A stretch of DNA of 59,526 nucleotides, from positions 1 to 59,526 of the forward strand of contig NZ_JZDQ02000037.1 of the NCBI RefSeq assembly GCF_000960475.2, written 5' to 3'. This document shows, piece after piece, positions 1-8,216 of this stretch (position 1 is the stretch's first letter; each line of letters starts with the position of its first letter). Position numbers and translations under genes: made by a program. The stretch comes from Nocardioides luteus (GTDB taxonomy: Bacteria; Actinomycetota; Actinomycetes; Propionibacteriales; Nocardioidaceae). A model generated the notes under the pieces. The model did no database searches and was not told the DNA's origin. It was given only the letters and a program-made list of their open reading frames with translations.

Positions 1-71
1 AAAAGTCGCGCGAACATGCGGGTCCTCTCAAAGAGTGTTCATGTGTCCTACGGATTGCGACACTACTCCGC

Positions 72-446
72 ATGGATGACACCGCGGCCAGGGCACCCCG
101 ACACTCCTGGGGGATGGCGAAGGTCGTGGGGGTCTCGATGGAGCCCACGCTGCGGGCCGGGGACCGGTTGTGGGTCTCCTACGGACGTACGCCGGTGGCC
201 GGGTGTGTCGTCGTGGCCCGCCTGGCCGACGGGGCGGTCGTGGTGAAGCGGGCGGTGGAGCGGCGTACGACCGCATCCGGCCGCTCCGGGTGGTGGCTGC
301 TCTCGGACAACCCGGCGGTTCCCGGGGTGATCGACTCGCGTCACCGCGGGCCCGTCGCGGATGCCGATGTGCTCGGGGTCGTGGTGGGCCGGCTGTGGCC
401 GCGTCCCGGGGTCCTGGGTGCTTCTCTGCATGAAGACTCCAGATGA
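72..446 (+). CDS. S24/S26-family peptidase, resembles Ni-superoxide dismutase maturation protease
   Basis: A small (124 aa) signal-peptidase-like serine protease. The nucleophile motif GVSMEPTL (Ser22) and the general-base region VVVKRAVE (Lys59) form the Ser/Lys dyad of the S24/S26 families, and the segment WLLSDNP is typical of the family. There is no membrane anchor, which fits the short cytoplasmic proteases that trim the N-terminal extension of Ni-type superoxide dismutase. That function is an inference: the sodN partner is not in this window and could lie beyond the left edge. Translation could instead begin at the ATG at 114 (MAKVVG), which keeps both catalytic residues. Confidence 0.75.
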   Translation: MDDTAARAPRHSWGMAKVVGVSMEPTLRAGDRLWVSYGRTPVAGCVVVARLADGAVVVKRAVERRTTASGRSGWWLLSDNPAVPGVIDSRHRGPVADADVLGVVVGRLWPRPGVLGASLHEDSR

Positions 447-487
447 GGGGTTCGTCACCTGTAGGAAACATCAACCGCTTCCTCCGG

Positions 488-493
488 TAGCCT
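488..493 (+). promoter_or_regulatory. Candidate -10 box of the malic enzyme gene
   Basis: The hexamer TAGCCT fits the actinobacterial TANNNT -10 pattern and is the commonest -10 word in this window. It would give a 5' leader of about 110 bases before the start at 612. No clear -35 element is visible. The rest of the 165-bp gap shows nothing else I can name. Confidence 0.4.
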
Positions 494-611
494 GTGGGAA
501 ACTGCCATCCGGGCAACACATCCCTGTAGATGGCGCCTTGCGCGGCTCCACCCTTCGGCTCGCGTTCGACCGCCCGACGTCCCGAGTCCGTAGTTTTCTG
601 GAGGCCCCCCA

Positions 612-1811
612 ATGACCGAGTCCACCCTGTCCACCGAGACCGCCGCCACCGCCTATGACGGCGACCCGGTGTTCGAGCTGCACCGCGGCGGCAAGATGGC
701 GATCGCGGCGACCGCATCGGTCTCCGACAAGGCTTCGCTGTCGATGGCCTACACCCCCGGTGTCGCCCGGGTGTGCACCGCGATCGCCGAGCAGCCCGAG
801 CTGGCCCACACCTACACCTGGGTGCCCAACACCGTCGCGGTCGTGACCGACGGCACCGCGGTGCTCGGTCTGGGCGACATCGGTCCGGCCGCCGCGATGC
901 CGGTGATGGAGGGCAAGGCGGTGCTGTTCAAGGAGTTCGGCGGCGTCGACTCCATCCCGATCTGCCTGGACACCACCGACGTCGACGAGATCGTCGAGAC
1001 CGTCATCCGGATGGCGCCGTCGTTCGGCGGGATCAACCTGGAGGACATCTCCGCGCCGCGCTGCTTCGAGATCGAGGACCGCCTCAAGGAGGCGCTCGAC
1101 ATCCCGGTCTTCCACGACGACCAGCACGGCACCGCCGTGGTCACCCTGGCCGCGCTGATGAACGCGCTGAAGCTGACCGGCCGCAACCCGGAGTCGACCC
1201 GCGTGGTCATCTCCGGCGCCGGCGCCGCCGGCGTGGCGGTCGCCAAGATCCTGCTCGAGTTCGGCATCAAGGACCTCGCGCTGCTCGACCGCAAGGGCGT
1301 CATCTCCTCGACCCGCTCGGACCTGACCGCCTCGAAGAAGGCGATCGCCGAGGTGACCGCGGACGTCACGGGCCGGGCCGGCTCGCTGGCCGACGCGCTC
1401 GACGGCGCCGACGTCTACGTCGGTGTCTCCGGCGGCACGGTCCCCGAGGAGCTCGTCGCGACCATGGCGGACGACGCGATCGTCTTCGCGATGGCCAACC
1501 CGAACCCCGAGATCCACCCCGACGTCGCGCACAAGTACGCCAGCATCGTCGCCACCGGTCGCTCGGACTTCCCCAACCAGATCAACAACGTCCTCGCCTT
1601 CCCCGGCATCTTCCGGGGCGCCATCGACGTGCACGCCTCCTCGATCACCGAGGGCATGAAGCTCGCTGCCGCCCAGGCGCTGGCCGCGCTGGTCGGCGAT
1701 GAGCTCTCCGCCGACAAGATCATCCCGGAGCCGTTCGACCCGCGCGTCGGTCCCGCCGTCTCCGCTGCGGTCGCCGAGGCTGCTCGGGTCGACGGGGTCG
1801 CTCGGGCCTGA
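612..1811 (+). CDS. NAD(P)-dependent malic enzyme
   Basis: Oxidative decarboxylation of malate to pyruvate, with NAD(P)H formed, in the cytoplasm. The 399-residue length matches the short bacterial malic enzymes. Visible family features are MAYTPGVA with the catalytic Tyr (about residue 47), KAVLFKEFGG with the catalytic Lys (about 102), the metal-binding acidic residues in GINLEDI (about 144-145) and FHDDQHGTA (about 169-170), and a Rossmann motif GAGAAG near residue 207. The start at 612 follows a GGAGG-like site (tctggaggcc). It is transcribed alone. It links the C4 pool to pyruvate, complementing kgd and the C4-forming mutase elsewhere in the window. NAD versus NADP preference cannot be read from sequence. 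Confidence 0.93.
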   Translation: MTESTLSTETAATAYDGDPVFELHRGGKMAIAATASVSDKASLSMAYTPGVARVCTAIAEQPELAHTYTWVPNTVAVVTDGTAVLGLGDIGPAAAMPVMEGKAVLFKEFGGVDSIPICLDTTDVDEIVETVIRMAPSFGGINLEDISAPRCFEIEDRLKEALDIPVFHDDQHGTAVVTLAALMNALKLTGRNPESTRVVISGAGAAGVAVAKILLEFGIKDLALLDRKGVISSTRSDLTASKKAIAEVTADVTGRAGSLADALDGADVYVGVSGGTVPEELVATMADDAIVFAMANPNPEIHPDVAHKYASIVATGRSDFPNQINNVLAFPGIFRGAIDVHASSITEGMKLAAAQALAALVGDELSADKIIPEPFDPRVGPAVSAAVAEAARVDGVARA

Positions 1812-1919
1812 GCGTTCCTTCGGCACGGGATGCAGGCGACGTCACGCGTCCCCGGCGGAGCTCCGCCGGGGACGCGTTCCGCCATCTGCGTACCTTGATC
1901 GAGGAGCCGTAGGGATCGG

Positions 1920-1932
1920 TAAGGTCGGGCGC
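1920..1932 (+). promoter_or_regulatory. Leaderless-type promoter of the 1933 dehydrogenase
   Basis: A -10 hexamer TAAGGT (1920-1925) is followed by exactly seven bases and then ATG at 1933. Transcription would therefore begin at or next to the start codon. This supports 1933 rather than the upstream in-frame start at 1699, which lies inside the malic enzyme gene. Confidence 0.5.
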
Positions 1933-2901
1933 ATGTTCGCTGCCTACGCCGAGAAGTTCTCATCCGACGACCCGATCTCCGGCCTCGTGCTGGGGGAGCG
2001 GCCCGAGCCGGTAGCACCGGACGGGTGGACGACGGTCACCGTCAAGGCGGCCTCGCTCAACCACCACGACCTGTGGTCGCTGCAGGGGGTCGGGCTGAAG
2101 GCCGAGGCGCTGCCGATGATCCTCGGCTGCGATGCCGCCGGGCTCGACGAGGACGGCAACGAGGTCGTGGTCCACTCGGTGATCTCCTCGCCCGACTGGA
2201 CCGGTGATGAGACCCTCGACCCGAAGCGGTCGCTGCTCTCCGAGCGCCACCAGGGCACCTTCGCCGAGAAGGTGATCGTGCCGCGTCGCAACGTCGTGGC
2301 GAAGCCGGCCGGGATGTCGTTCGAGGAGGCCGCGTGCCTGCCGACGGCCTGGCTGACGGCCTACCGGATGCTGTTCACCCAGGGCGGGCTCAAGGCCGGC
2401 GACTCGGTGCTGATCCAGGGCGCCGGCGGCGGGGTCGCGACCGCGGCGATCACGCTCGCGCGCGCGGCCGGCCTGAAGGTCTACGCCACCTCGCGCGACG
2501 AGGCGAAGCAGAAGCGCGCCCTCGAGCTCGGTGCCCACGAGGCCCTGGCCTCGGGGGAGAGGCTGCCGGTCAAGGTCGACGCCGTGATCGAGACCGTCGG
2601 CCGGGCGACCTGGACGCACTCGGTCCGCTCGCTGCGTCCGGGCGGCGCGATCATCATCAGCGGCACCACGTCGGGTCCGAACCTCGACGACGCGCTGCTC
2701 ACCAACATCTTCTTCCTGCAGCTCAAGGTGATCGGCTCCACGATGGGCACCCGCAACGAGCTGGCGAGCCTGGTCTCGTTGCTCGAGGCGACCGGCACCC
2801 GCCCGCTGATCGACCGCACCATGCCGCTGACCGAGGCCAAGGCCGGCTTCGAGGCGATGCACGCGGGTGACCTCTTCGGGAAGGTCGTCTTCACCCTCTG
2901 A
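1933..2901 (+). CDS. Zinc-type alcohol dehydrogenase / quinone oxidoreductase family protein (MDR superfamily)
   Basis: A 322-residue medium-chain dehydrogenase/reductase. The N-terminal GroES-like part contains SLNHHDLWSLQG and ILGCDAAGLD. The Rossmann part has GAGGGVATAAITLA with the GxGxxA-type nucleotide motif, followed by ETVGRATW and GAIIISGTTSG, as in NADPH-dependent quinone and enoyl reductases. The usual structural zinc cysteine cluster is absent, so this resembles the zinc-free quinone reductase side of the family. Substrate unknown. It stands alone between the malic enzyme and an exporter. Confidence 0.85.
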   Translation: MFAAYAEKFSSDDPISGLVLGERPEPVAPDGWTTVTVKAASLNHHDLWSLQGVGLKAEALPMILGCDAAGLDEDGNEVVVHSVISSPDWTGDETLDPKRSLLSERHQGTFAEKVIVPRRNVVAKPAGMSFEEAACLPTAWLTAYRMLFTQGGLKAGDSVLIQGAGGGVATAAITLARAAGLKVYATSRDEAKQKRALELGAHEALASGERLPVKVDAVIETVGRATWTHSVRSLRPGGAIIISGTTSGPNLDDALLTNIFFLQLKVIGSTMGTRNELASLVSLLEATGTRPLIDRTMPLTEAKAGFEAMHAGDLFGKVVFTL

Positions 2902-3021
2902 GGCCGGCTGCCGTGTGACGTACGGAATATCGTTCGACTCTCCCCGGTTCAGCAAGGGACCATTGAGTGTCACTGCCGGGGGGCTCGAAAAGTTTCTCGT
3001 GGCGTGATGTCGAAATCGGCA

Positions 3022-3054
3022 CCGCCCGTTCGATCTATGTATGAGAGCGGGCGG
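3022..3054. promoter_or_regulatory. Inverted repeat around a candidate promoter of the DHA2 exporter
   Basis: The arms CCGCCCG (3022-3028) and CGGGCGG (3048-3054) flank an AT-rich centre containing TATGTAT, the most likely -10 element of the 188-bp gap before the exporter at 3090. The arrangement fits a repressor operator, but no binding protein is identified. Confidence 0.35.
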
Positions 3055-3089
3055 CACCGGGCCCCTGCGTACGACCCGAGGAACTCGTC

Positions 3090-4628
3090 ATGACTGCTGC
3101 CGTCACAACATCGCATCGTCCACTCGACGGTGAGAAGCGGCGTACTCCTGCCGTCATCACCCTGCTCGTGCTGGCCACCTTCGTGGTGATCCTCAACGAG
3201 ACGATCATGCTCAACGCGATCCCGAACCTGATGAAGAGCTTCGAGGTCACCGAGCACGCCGCCCAGTGGGTCTCGACCGCGTTCATGCTGACCATGGCGT
3301 CGGTGATCCCGGTGACCGGCTGGTTCCTGCAGCGGGTGACGACCAGGACGGCGTACGCCACGGCGATGGGGGTCTTCATCGCCGGCACCCTGATCTCCGC
3401 GATCGCGCCCGTGTTCGGCATCCTGCTCGCCGGCCGGGTCATCCAGGCGGCCGGCACCGCGGTGATGATGCCGCTGCTGATGACGACGCTGATGACGGTG
3501 GTCGACGAGAGCGACCGTGGCCGGGTGATGGGCAACGTCACCATGGCCATCTCGGTCGCGCCGGCGCTCGGGCCGACGCTGTCCGGGCTGATCCTCGGCT
3601 TCGGCTCGTGGCGGCTGCTCTTCCTGCTGGTCCTGCCGATCGCCGTCCTGGTCGCGTGGTCCGGCCTGCGCCGCCTGGAGAACGTCAACGAGCCCGCCGA
3701 GTCGAGCGTCGACTGGGCGTCGGTGGTCATCGCCGCGCTCGGGTTCGGGTCGCTCGTCTACGGGCTCAGCCGGTTCGCCGAGGGTGAGGTCGGGATCCCG
3801 CTGCTGATCGCCGCCGTCGGTGCGGTGCTGATCCTCGGGTTCGTGCTCCGTCAGCTCCGGCTGCAGCGCACCGGATCGCCGCTGCTCGACCTGCGCGCGT
3901 TCCTGCACGGCACCTTCACCAAGTCGCTGGTCCTGATGTCGATCGCCTTCCTGGCGATGATGGGCTCGATGATCCTGCTGCCGCTCTACCTGCAGAACGT
4001 GCGCGGGCTCTCCCCGCTGCTCACCGGTCTCCTGGTGATGCCGGGCGGTCTCGCCATGGGTCTCCTCGGGCCGACCGTGGGGCGGATCTTCGACGCGTAC
4101 GGCGGCCGGGTGCTGGTCATCCCGGGCTCCGTCGGCATCGTGGTCGCTCTCGGCGGGCTCTCGCAGATCTCGCTCACCACGCCCTACTGGCTCGTGCTGG
4201 TGCTGCACATCGTGCTGATGGTCAGCCTGGCCTCGGCCTTCACCCCGGTCTTCACGCTCGGCCTCGGGTCGCTGCCGATGCACCTCTACTCCCACGGCTC
4301 CTCGATCCTGGGCACGCTGCAGCAGGTCTCTGCCGCGTTCGGCACCGCCCTGGCGGTGACCGTGATGTCCGTACGCAGCGACCAGGTCGTCGACAAGGTC
4401 GGCGCCGTCGAGGCTCACGTGAGCGGCCTGCAGGCCGCGTTCCTGGTCAGCGCCGGGCTGGCTCTCATCGTGGTCGTGATGGCCGTGCTGCTGCCCGCCC
4501 GGGCCGAGGGGCACGGGGGCCATGGAGAGCACGCCGAGGAGTCTCAAGAGGAGCCTGCCGCGGATCTGGACGCCGAGCTCGCCGAGCTGTGCGAGCACGG
4601 GCTCGAGCCTGCGGTGTGTGGCTGCTGA
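3090..4628 (+). CDS. DHA2-family MFS drug exporter (EmrB/QacA type)
   Basis: A 512-residue inner-membrane proton antiporter with about 14 predicted hydrophobic segments, the DHA2 hallmark. The N-terminal helix contains VVILNETIMLNAIPNL (family motif D1), and later GNVTMAISVAPALGPTLSG carries the antiporter motif C. The cytoplasmic C-terminal tail is unusual: a His-rich patch (GHGGHGEHAEE), an acidic stretch and then three cysteines (CEHGL...CGC), which looks metal-binding. The gene is convergent with a TetR gene at 4684-5319; that repressor may control it, though the repressor's own divergent neighbour is the reductase operon. Substrate unknown. Confidence 0.9.
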   Translation: MTAAVTTSHRPLDGEKRRTPAVITLLVLATFVVILNETIMLNAIPNLMKSFEVTEHAAQWVSTAFMLTMASVIPVTGWFLQRVTTRTAYATAMGVFIAGTLISAIAPVFGILLAGRVIQAAGTAVMMPLLMTTLMTVVDESDRGRVMGNVTMAISVAPALGPTLSGLILGFGSWRLLFLLVLPIAVLVAWSGLRRLENVNEPAESSVDWASVVIAALGFGSLVYGLSRFAEGEVGIPLLIAAVGAVLILGFVLRQLRLQRTGSPLLDLRAFLHGTFTKSLVLMSIAFLAMMGSMILLPLYLQNVRGLSPLLTGLLVMPGGLAMGLLGPTVGRIFDAYGGRVLVIPGSVGIVVALGGLSQISLTTPYWLVLVLHIVLMVSLASAFTPVFTLGLGSLPMHLYSHGSSILGTLQQVSAAFGTALAVTVMSVRSDQVVDKVGAVEAHVSGLQAAFLVSAGLALIVVVMAVLLPARAEGHGGHGEHAEESQEEPAADLDAELAELCEHGLEPAVCGC

Positions 4629-4649
4629 GGCGTACGTCTGCTCAGTGAT

Positions 4650-4693
4650 GGAAGCGTAGGAATACCCGGTTAACCGGGTATTCCTACGCTTCC
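4650..4693. repeat. 44-bp perfect palindrome (dispersed family A, copy 1), probable bidirectional terminator
   Basis: A gapless inverted repeat with 22-base arms centred between 4671 and 4672, core ACCCGGTTAACCGGGT. It lies between the convergent exporter and TetR genes and includes the last codons and stop of the TetR gene (4684-4686). The inner 28 bp (4658-4685) recur with 2 mismatches at 32825-32852. No T-tract follows on either strand, so terminator function is inferred from position and stem strength. Confidence 0.85.
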
Positions 4694-5319
4694 GAGCGCC
4701 ACTGATAGACGCCGATCAGCAGCATCCTCAGCTGCGTGCGCACGGTGGCGACGATCTGCTCCTCCTGCTCGGGGCGGGCGGTGGAGACGATCTGCTCGGC
4801 GGTGGCGACCAGGACGGTCACGAACAGCGACGAGAGCACGTGCAGGTCCTTGGCGGTCCAGGTGTCGGTGCCGGTCATCAGCGCCAGGTCGGTGGCCAGC
4901 TCGCGCTCGCAGAGCTCGATCTCGCGCCGGATGGCCTCACGCACCGAACGCGGCCCGGCGACACGCTCGCGGGCGATGAACCCGAAGTGGTCCCGGCGCC
5001 GGTGGACGTGGTCGACGAGGGCATCGATCGAGCCGTCGACGACGTCGTTGTCGGCCCGCGCGTTGCGGCGTACGTCGCGGAAGAGGTCGCGCAGCGAGTC
5101 GAAGGACTCCTCGACCAGTGCCAGCCCGAGCGACTCGATGGAGTCGAAGTGGCGGTAGAACGCGGTCGGCACGATGCCGACCTGCTTGGCGACCTGTCGT
5201 AGGGACAGCGCCGTCAGCGAGCTGTCGGCGCACAGCTCCAGCGTCGCGTCCAGGATCGCTCGCCGGGTCCGGAGCTTGCGCTCCGCACGGCTCTCCGGCT
5301 CGGCTCCCGTCTCGATCAC
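4684..5319 (-). CDS. TetR-family transcriptional regulator
   Basis: A 211-residue repressor. The N-terminal helix-turn-helix is clear: RRAILDATLELCADSSLTAL then LRQVAKQVGIVPTAFYRHF. The C-terminal ligand domain is alpha-helical. It is divergent from the ferredoxin reductase/desaturase operon at 5466, with a 146-bp intergenic region containing matched inverted repeats, so control of lipid desaturation is the most likely role (inference; TetR control of desaturase-reductase pairs is known in other bacteria). The stop codon is embedded in a 44-bp palindrome. Confidence 0.9.
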   Translation of the reverse strand: MIETGAEPESRAERKLRTRRAILDATLELCADSSLTALSLRQVAKQVGIVPTAFYRHFDSIESLGLALVEESFDSLRDLFRDVRRNARADNDVVDGSIDALVDHVHRRRDHFGFIARERVAGPRSVREAIRREIELCERELATDLALMTGTDTWTAKDLHVLSSLFVTVLVATAEQIVSTARPEQEEQIVATVRTQLRMLLIGVYQWRSEA

Positions 5320-5353
5320 CTGACCATCCTAGGGGCAGAAGCGCATGAGATGT

Positions 5354-5442
5354 CAGGTGCACACCTGTACACCGTGATCTGGACCACGTGCGCGGTGTCT
5401 TGACGCGTGCTGGGGTGACCCGCCATCGTTGTCGGTGTACAG
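5354..5442. promoter_or_regulatory. Candidate operators between TetR and the reductase/desaturase operon
   Basis: The 10-mer CTGTACACCG (5365-5374) recurs as its exact reverse complement CGGTGTACAG (5433-5442). Overlapping the first is CAGGTG-CA-CACCTG (5354-5367). Such paired inverted sites in a divergent regulator-target gap are what a TetR dimer would bind. The second copy ends about 24 bases before the reductase start and would overlap its promoter. Confidence 0.55.
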
Positions 5443-5465
5443 ATGTTCACTGAAAGGCGAAACAC

Positions 5466-6560
5466 ATGGCACTCGACCTCGGCGGCCGGATCCTCCGCTC
5501 CCGCACGGTTGCGGCGCTCGCCTCACCGCACGGCATCGACCGCTATCTGACCCAGATCAACCCGATGCTGGCCGCGCACGAGGTGCGTGCCCGCATCACC
5601 GACATCCACCCGGAGGTCAGCGCGCCCGGCGCGCCCCGGGTGGCGACCGTGACTCTTCAGCCCACCTCGACCTGGCGCGGTCACCGCGCCGGCCAGCACG
5701 TCACCGTCGGCATCGACACGGGGGAGGGCCGCCGCACCACCCGCGTCTTCACCGTGTCCAACACCGAGGGCAAGGCGGGTGAGCCCCTCACCATCACGGT
5801 GCGCGCCCACGACGACGAGCACGCGACGCCCTACAGCATCTCCAAGTACCTGACCGAGCGGGCGACCGTCGGCACCCTCGTGCACCTGTCCCAGGCCGAG
5901 GGCGACTTCGTCCTTCCTGACCGGGTGCCCGAGCACATCATCCTGATCTCGGGCGGCTCCGGCATCACCCCGGTGATGTCGATGCTGCGCTCCCTGCAGC
6001 GGCGTACGCACCGGGGCAAGGTCACCTTCCTGCACTGGGCACCCAGCGCCGACCGCCAGATCTTCGCCGACGAGCTCGAGGAGATCCGGCACCAGGGCCA
6101 CGGCGTCGACCTGCACCTTCTCCACACCGGCGACGGGGCGCCCTATCTCTCCCCGGCGCTCCTGGAGAAGCTCGTCCCGGGCTACCGCGAGGTGCCGACG
6201 TGGGCCTGCGGGCCGGCGTCGCTCATCGAGGCGGCCCAGGCTGCGTACGTTGGTACGGAGTCGCTGAAGGTGGAGTACTTCAAGCCGCCGAAGACCGCCG
6301 GCGTGGCCGGCGGCGAGATGGAGTTCGCGCGCACCGGCAAGACCGTCGCCAACGACGGCGCCACGATCCTCGACCAGGCCGAGGCCGCGGGGCTGACCCC
6401 CGAGTCCGGCTGCCGAATGGGGATCTGCTTCTCCTGCACGACCAACAAGAGCTCCGGACGGGTCCGCAACGTGCTGACCGGCGAGACCTCCGAGCTCCCC
6501 GACGAACAGATCCGGATCTGCGTGAGCACGCCCGAGGGCGACTGCTCCGTGGACCTCTGA
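5466..6560 (+). CDS. Ferredoxin reductase with C-terminal [2Fe-2S] domain, desaturase electron donor
   Basis: A 364-residue flavodoxin/ferredoxin reductase-like protein: a FAD domain (about residues 35-135, including TRVFTVSNTE), an NAD(P)H domain with ISGGSGITPVMSML, and a plant-type ferredoxin domain at the C-terminus whose cluster ligands are Cys316, Cys321, Cys324 and Cys352. The start ATG follows AAAGG. The desaturase gene begins 26 bases downstream. The same pairing is known for mycobacterial DesA3 and its reductase Rv3230c, so this protein probably passes electrons from NADPH to the desaturase di-iron centre. Confidence 0.92.
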   Translation: MALDLGGRILRSRTVAALASPHGIDRYLTQINPMLAAHEVRARITDIHPEVSAPGAPRVATVTLQPTSTWRGHRAGQHVTVGIDTGEGRRTTRVFTVSNTEGKAGEPLTITVRAHDDEHATPYSISKYLTERATVGTLVHLSQAEGDFVLPDRVPEHIILISGGSGITPVMSMLRSLQRRTHRGKVTFLHWAPSADRQIFADELEEIRHQGHGVDLHLLHTGDGAPYLSPALLEKLVPGYREVPTWACGPASLIEAAQAAYVGTESLKVEYFKPPKTAGVAGGEMEFARTGKTVANDGATILDQAEAAGLTPESGCRMGICFSCTTNKSSGRVRNVLTGETSELPDEQIRICVSTPEGDCSVDL

Positions 6561-6586
6561 CGATTCCCCCCAAGGAGACACCTCTC

Positions 6587-7711
6587 ATGACCACCGTTGA
6601 GAACACCGGCAACCGCCGCCTCTCCGCCGAGGAGCTCGAAGCCTTCGGCGCCGAGATGGACGCCATCCGCCAGCGGATCGTCGCCGACCTGGGCGAGAAG
6701 GACTCGGCGTACATCTACGACATCGTCAAGAAGCAGCGCGCCTTCGAGATCGCCGGCCGCGCGCTCTTCTATCTGCCCGTGATCGGCTGGGTTCCCGCCG
6801 TCGCCTGTCTGTCGATCTCCAAGATCCTCGACAACATGGAGATCGGGCACAACGTCATGCACGGCCAGTACGACTGGATGGGCGACCCCGACCTCAACTC
6901 GCGCATGTTCGAGTGGGACAACGTCTGCCCTTCCGACCAGTGGAAGTACTCCCACAACTACATCCACCACACCTTCACCAACGTCCTCGGCAAGGACCGC
7001 GACATCGGCTACGGGATCCTGCGCATGGACGAGGACCAGAAGTGGCACCCCTACTTCCTGGGCAACCCGATCTACGCGTTCCTGCTGATGATCTTCTTCG
7101 AGTGGGGCGTCGCGATGCATGACCTCGAGGTCGAGAACCTCGTCGCGGGCAAGCGCACGTTCGCCGACAACGCCGAGCTGCACCGCGGCCTGATGAAGAA
7201 GGTCAAGCGCCAGGCGCTGAAGGACTACGTCCTGTTCCCGCTGCTCTCCGGTCCGCTGGCGCCGCTGACGTTCGTCGGCAACGGTGTCGCGAACCTGGTA
7301 CGCAACATCTGGGCGTTCAACATCATCTTCTGCGGCCACTTCCCGGCCGGCGTCGCCTCCTTCTCGCAGGAGGAGTGCGAGGACGAGACCCAGGGTCACT
7401 GGTACTACCGCCAGCTCCTCGGCTCCGCCAACATCACCGGCGGCCGCATCTTCCACATCATGTCCGGGAACCTGTCGCACCAGATCGAGCACCACCTCTT
7501 CCCCGACCTACCCGCGCGCCGCTACCCGGAGATCGCCGAGGAGGTCCGCGAGATCTGCTCGCGCTACGGCCTCGCCTACAACACCGGTCCGCTGCACCAG
7601 CAGCTGTGGGGTGTCTTCAAGAAGATCTGCCGGTACGCCCTTCCCGACCGCAAGCGCCCTGCTGCCGAGGGTGTCGGGGCCGCTCCCGCGCTCGAGGGGG
7701 TCGCGGCATGA
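6587..7711 (+). CDS. Membrane fatty-acid desaturase (acyl-CoA/acyl-lipid desaturase family)
   Basis: A 374-residue integral-membrane di-iron enzyme that introduces a double bond into fatty acyl chains. All three histidine boxes are present: H88-NVM-H92, HNYIHH (H123, H127, H128) and HQIEHH (H298, H302, H303). An additional HFPAG lies at about residue 251. Hydrophobic segments surround residues 57-80 and 160-175. The start is ATG 6587, nine bases after AAGGAG; longer in-frame versions run into the reductase gene. It ends in an ATGA overlap with the next small gene. Regiospecificity (delta-9 or otherwise) is not readable, although the context resembles DesA3. Confidence 0.93.
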   Translation: MTTVENTGNRRLSAEELEAFGAEMDAIRQRIVADLGEKDSAYIYDIVKKQRAFEIAGRALFYLPVIGWVPAVACLSISKILDNMEIGHNVMHGQYDWMGDPDLNSRMFEWDNVCPSDQWKYSHNYIHHTFTNVLGKDRDIGYGILRMDEDQKWHPYFLGNPIYAFLLMIFFEWGVAMHDLEVENLVAGKRTFADNAELHRGLMKKVKRQALKDYVLFPLLSGPLAPLTFVGNGVANLVRNIWAFNIIFCGHFPAGVASFSQEECEDETQGHWYYRQLLGSANITGGRIFHIMSGNLSHQIEHHLFPDLPARRYPEIAEEVREICSRYGLAYNTGPLHQQLWGVFKKICRYALPDRKRPAAEGVGAAPALEGVAA

Positions 7712-7941
7712 CCCCTGACCAGCCACAATGGGTTGTCATGGAGCCCGAGCTGAGCAAGAACGAGATCCGCAAGGATGTCGCCCAGAGCGCCGTCGAGGTC
7801 ACCGCGACCACCGTCGGCCAGGTCGCGGTCATCATTACCGGCGCCGTACGTGACGTGGCCGGCGCTATCGGCGGCCTCGCCACCGAGCTCTTCGAGCTTC
7901 GCGCCGCGGCGAAGCGAGCCGAGAAGGACCTCGACGAGTAG
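7708..7941 (+). CDS. Small conserved protein of unknown function, third gene of the desaturase operon
   Basis: A 77-residue protein whose ATG overlaps the desaturase stop (ATGA), implying translational coupling. An internal ATG at 7738 is an alternative. A charged N-terminal part (ELSKNEIRKDV) is followed by an apolar stretch (TVGQVAVIITGAVRDVAGAI) and a charged helical end (LRAAAKRAEKDLDE). The apolar stretch could be one membrane helix. I do not recognise a family. Tight linkage suggests an accessory role for the desaturase complex, but this is only positional. Confidence 0.65.
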   Translation: MTPDQPQWVVMEPELSKNEIRKDVAQSAVEVTATTVGQVAVIITGAVRDVAGAIGGLATELFELRAAAKRAEKDLDE

Positions 7942-7954
7942 TCACCCGCGTCGG

Positions 7955-8024
7955 CCGAGACGTCAGTTGCGCCGGTCGAGTTGGCACGTACGTGCCAACT
8001 CGACCGGCGCACGTGACGTCTCGG
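7955..8024. repeat. 70-bp near-perfect palindrome (dispersed family B, copy 1)
   Basis: Symmetric about 7989/7990 with only two internal mismatched pairs (7966-7967 opposite 8012-8013). The inner part has 22-base perfect arms ending in GGCACGTACGTGCC at the centre; the outer part is CCGAGACGTCA / TGACGTCTCGG. It fills the gap between convergent genes ending at 7941 and 8028, so a bidirectional terminator role is likely. Outer and inner motifs recur at 24604-24701. Confidence 0.85.
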
Positions 8025-8027
8025 GAC

Positions 8028-8204
8028 TCAGTCCTCGGGGTCGTCGAGCCGGGCCAGCCAGGTGGCGAGCCGCTCGATGGCGGTCTCGTGCTCGGGGTGT
8101 ACGTCGACGAATGCCTGGAGCTGCTCAGCCAGCCAGGCGAGGGTGACCTCCTCGTCGCCCCGACGGGTGACGAGCTCCTCGATGCCGCGGTCGGTGAAGT
8201 ACAT
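8028..8204 (-). CDS. DUF6104 family small protein
   Basis: A 58-residue acidic protein starting MYFTDRGIEEL, with ...TRRGDEEVTLAWLAEQL and ending LATWLARLDDPED, the pattern I know as the actinobacterial DUF6104 family. Function unknown. It begins 12 bases after the stop of the TetR gene on the same strand, so the two are probably co-transcribed. No membrane segment or cysteine. Confidence 0.8.
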   Translation of the reverse strand: MYFTDRGIEELVTRRGDEEVTLAWLAEQLQAFVDVHPEHETAIERLATWLARLDDPED

Positions 8205-8216
8205 GGGCTCAGTCTT

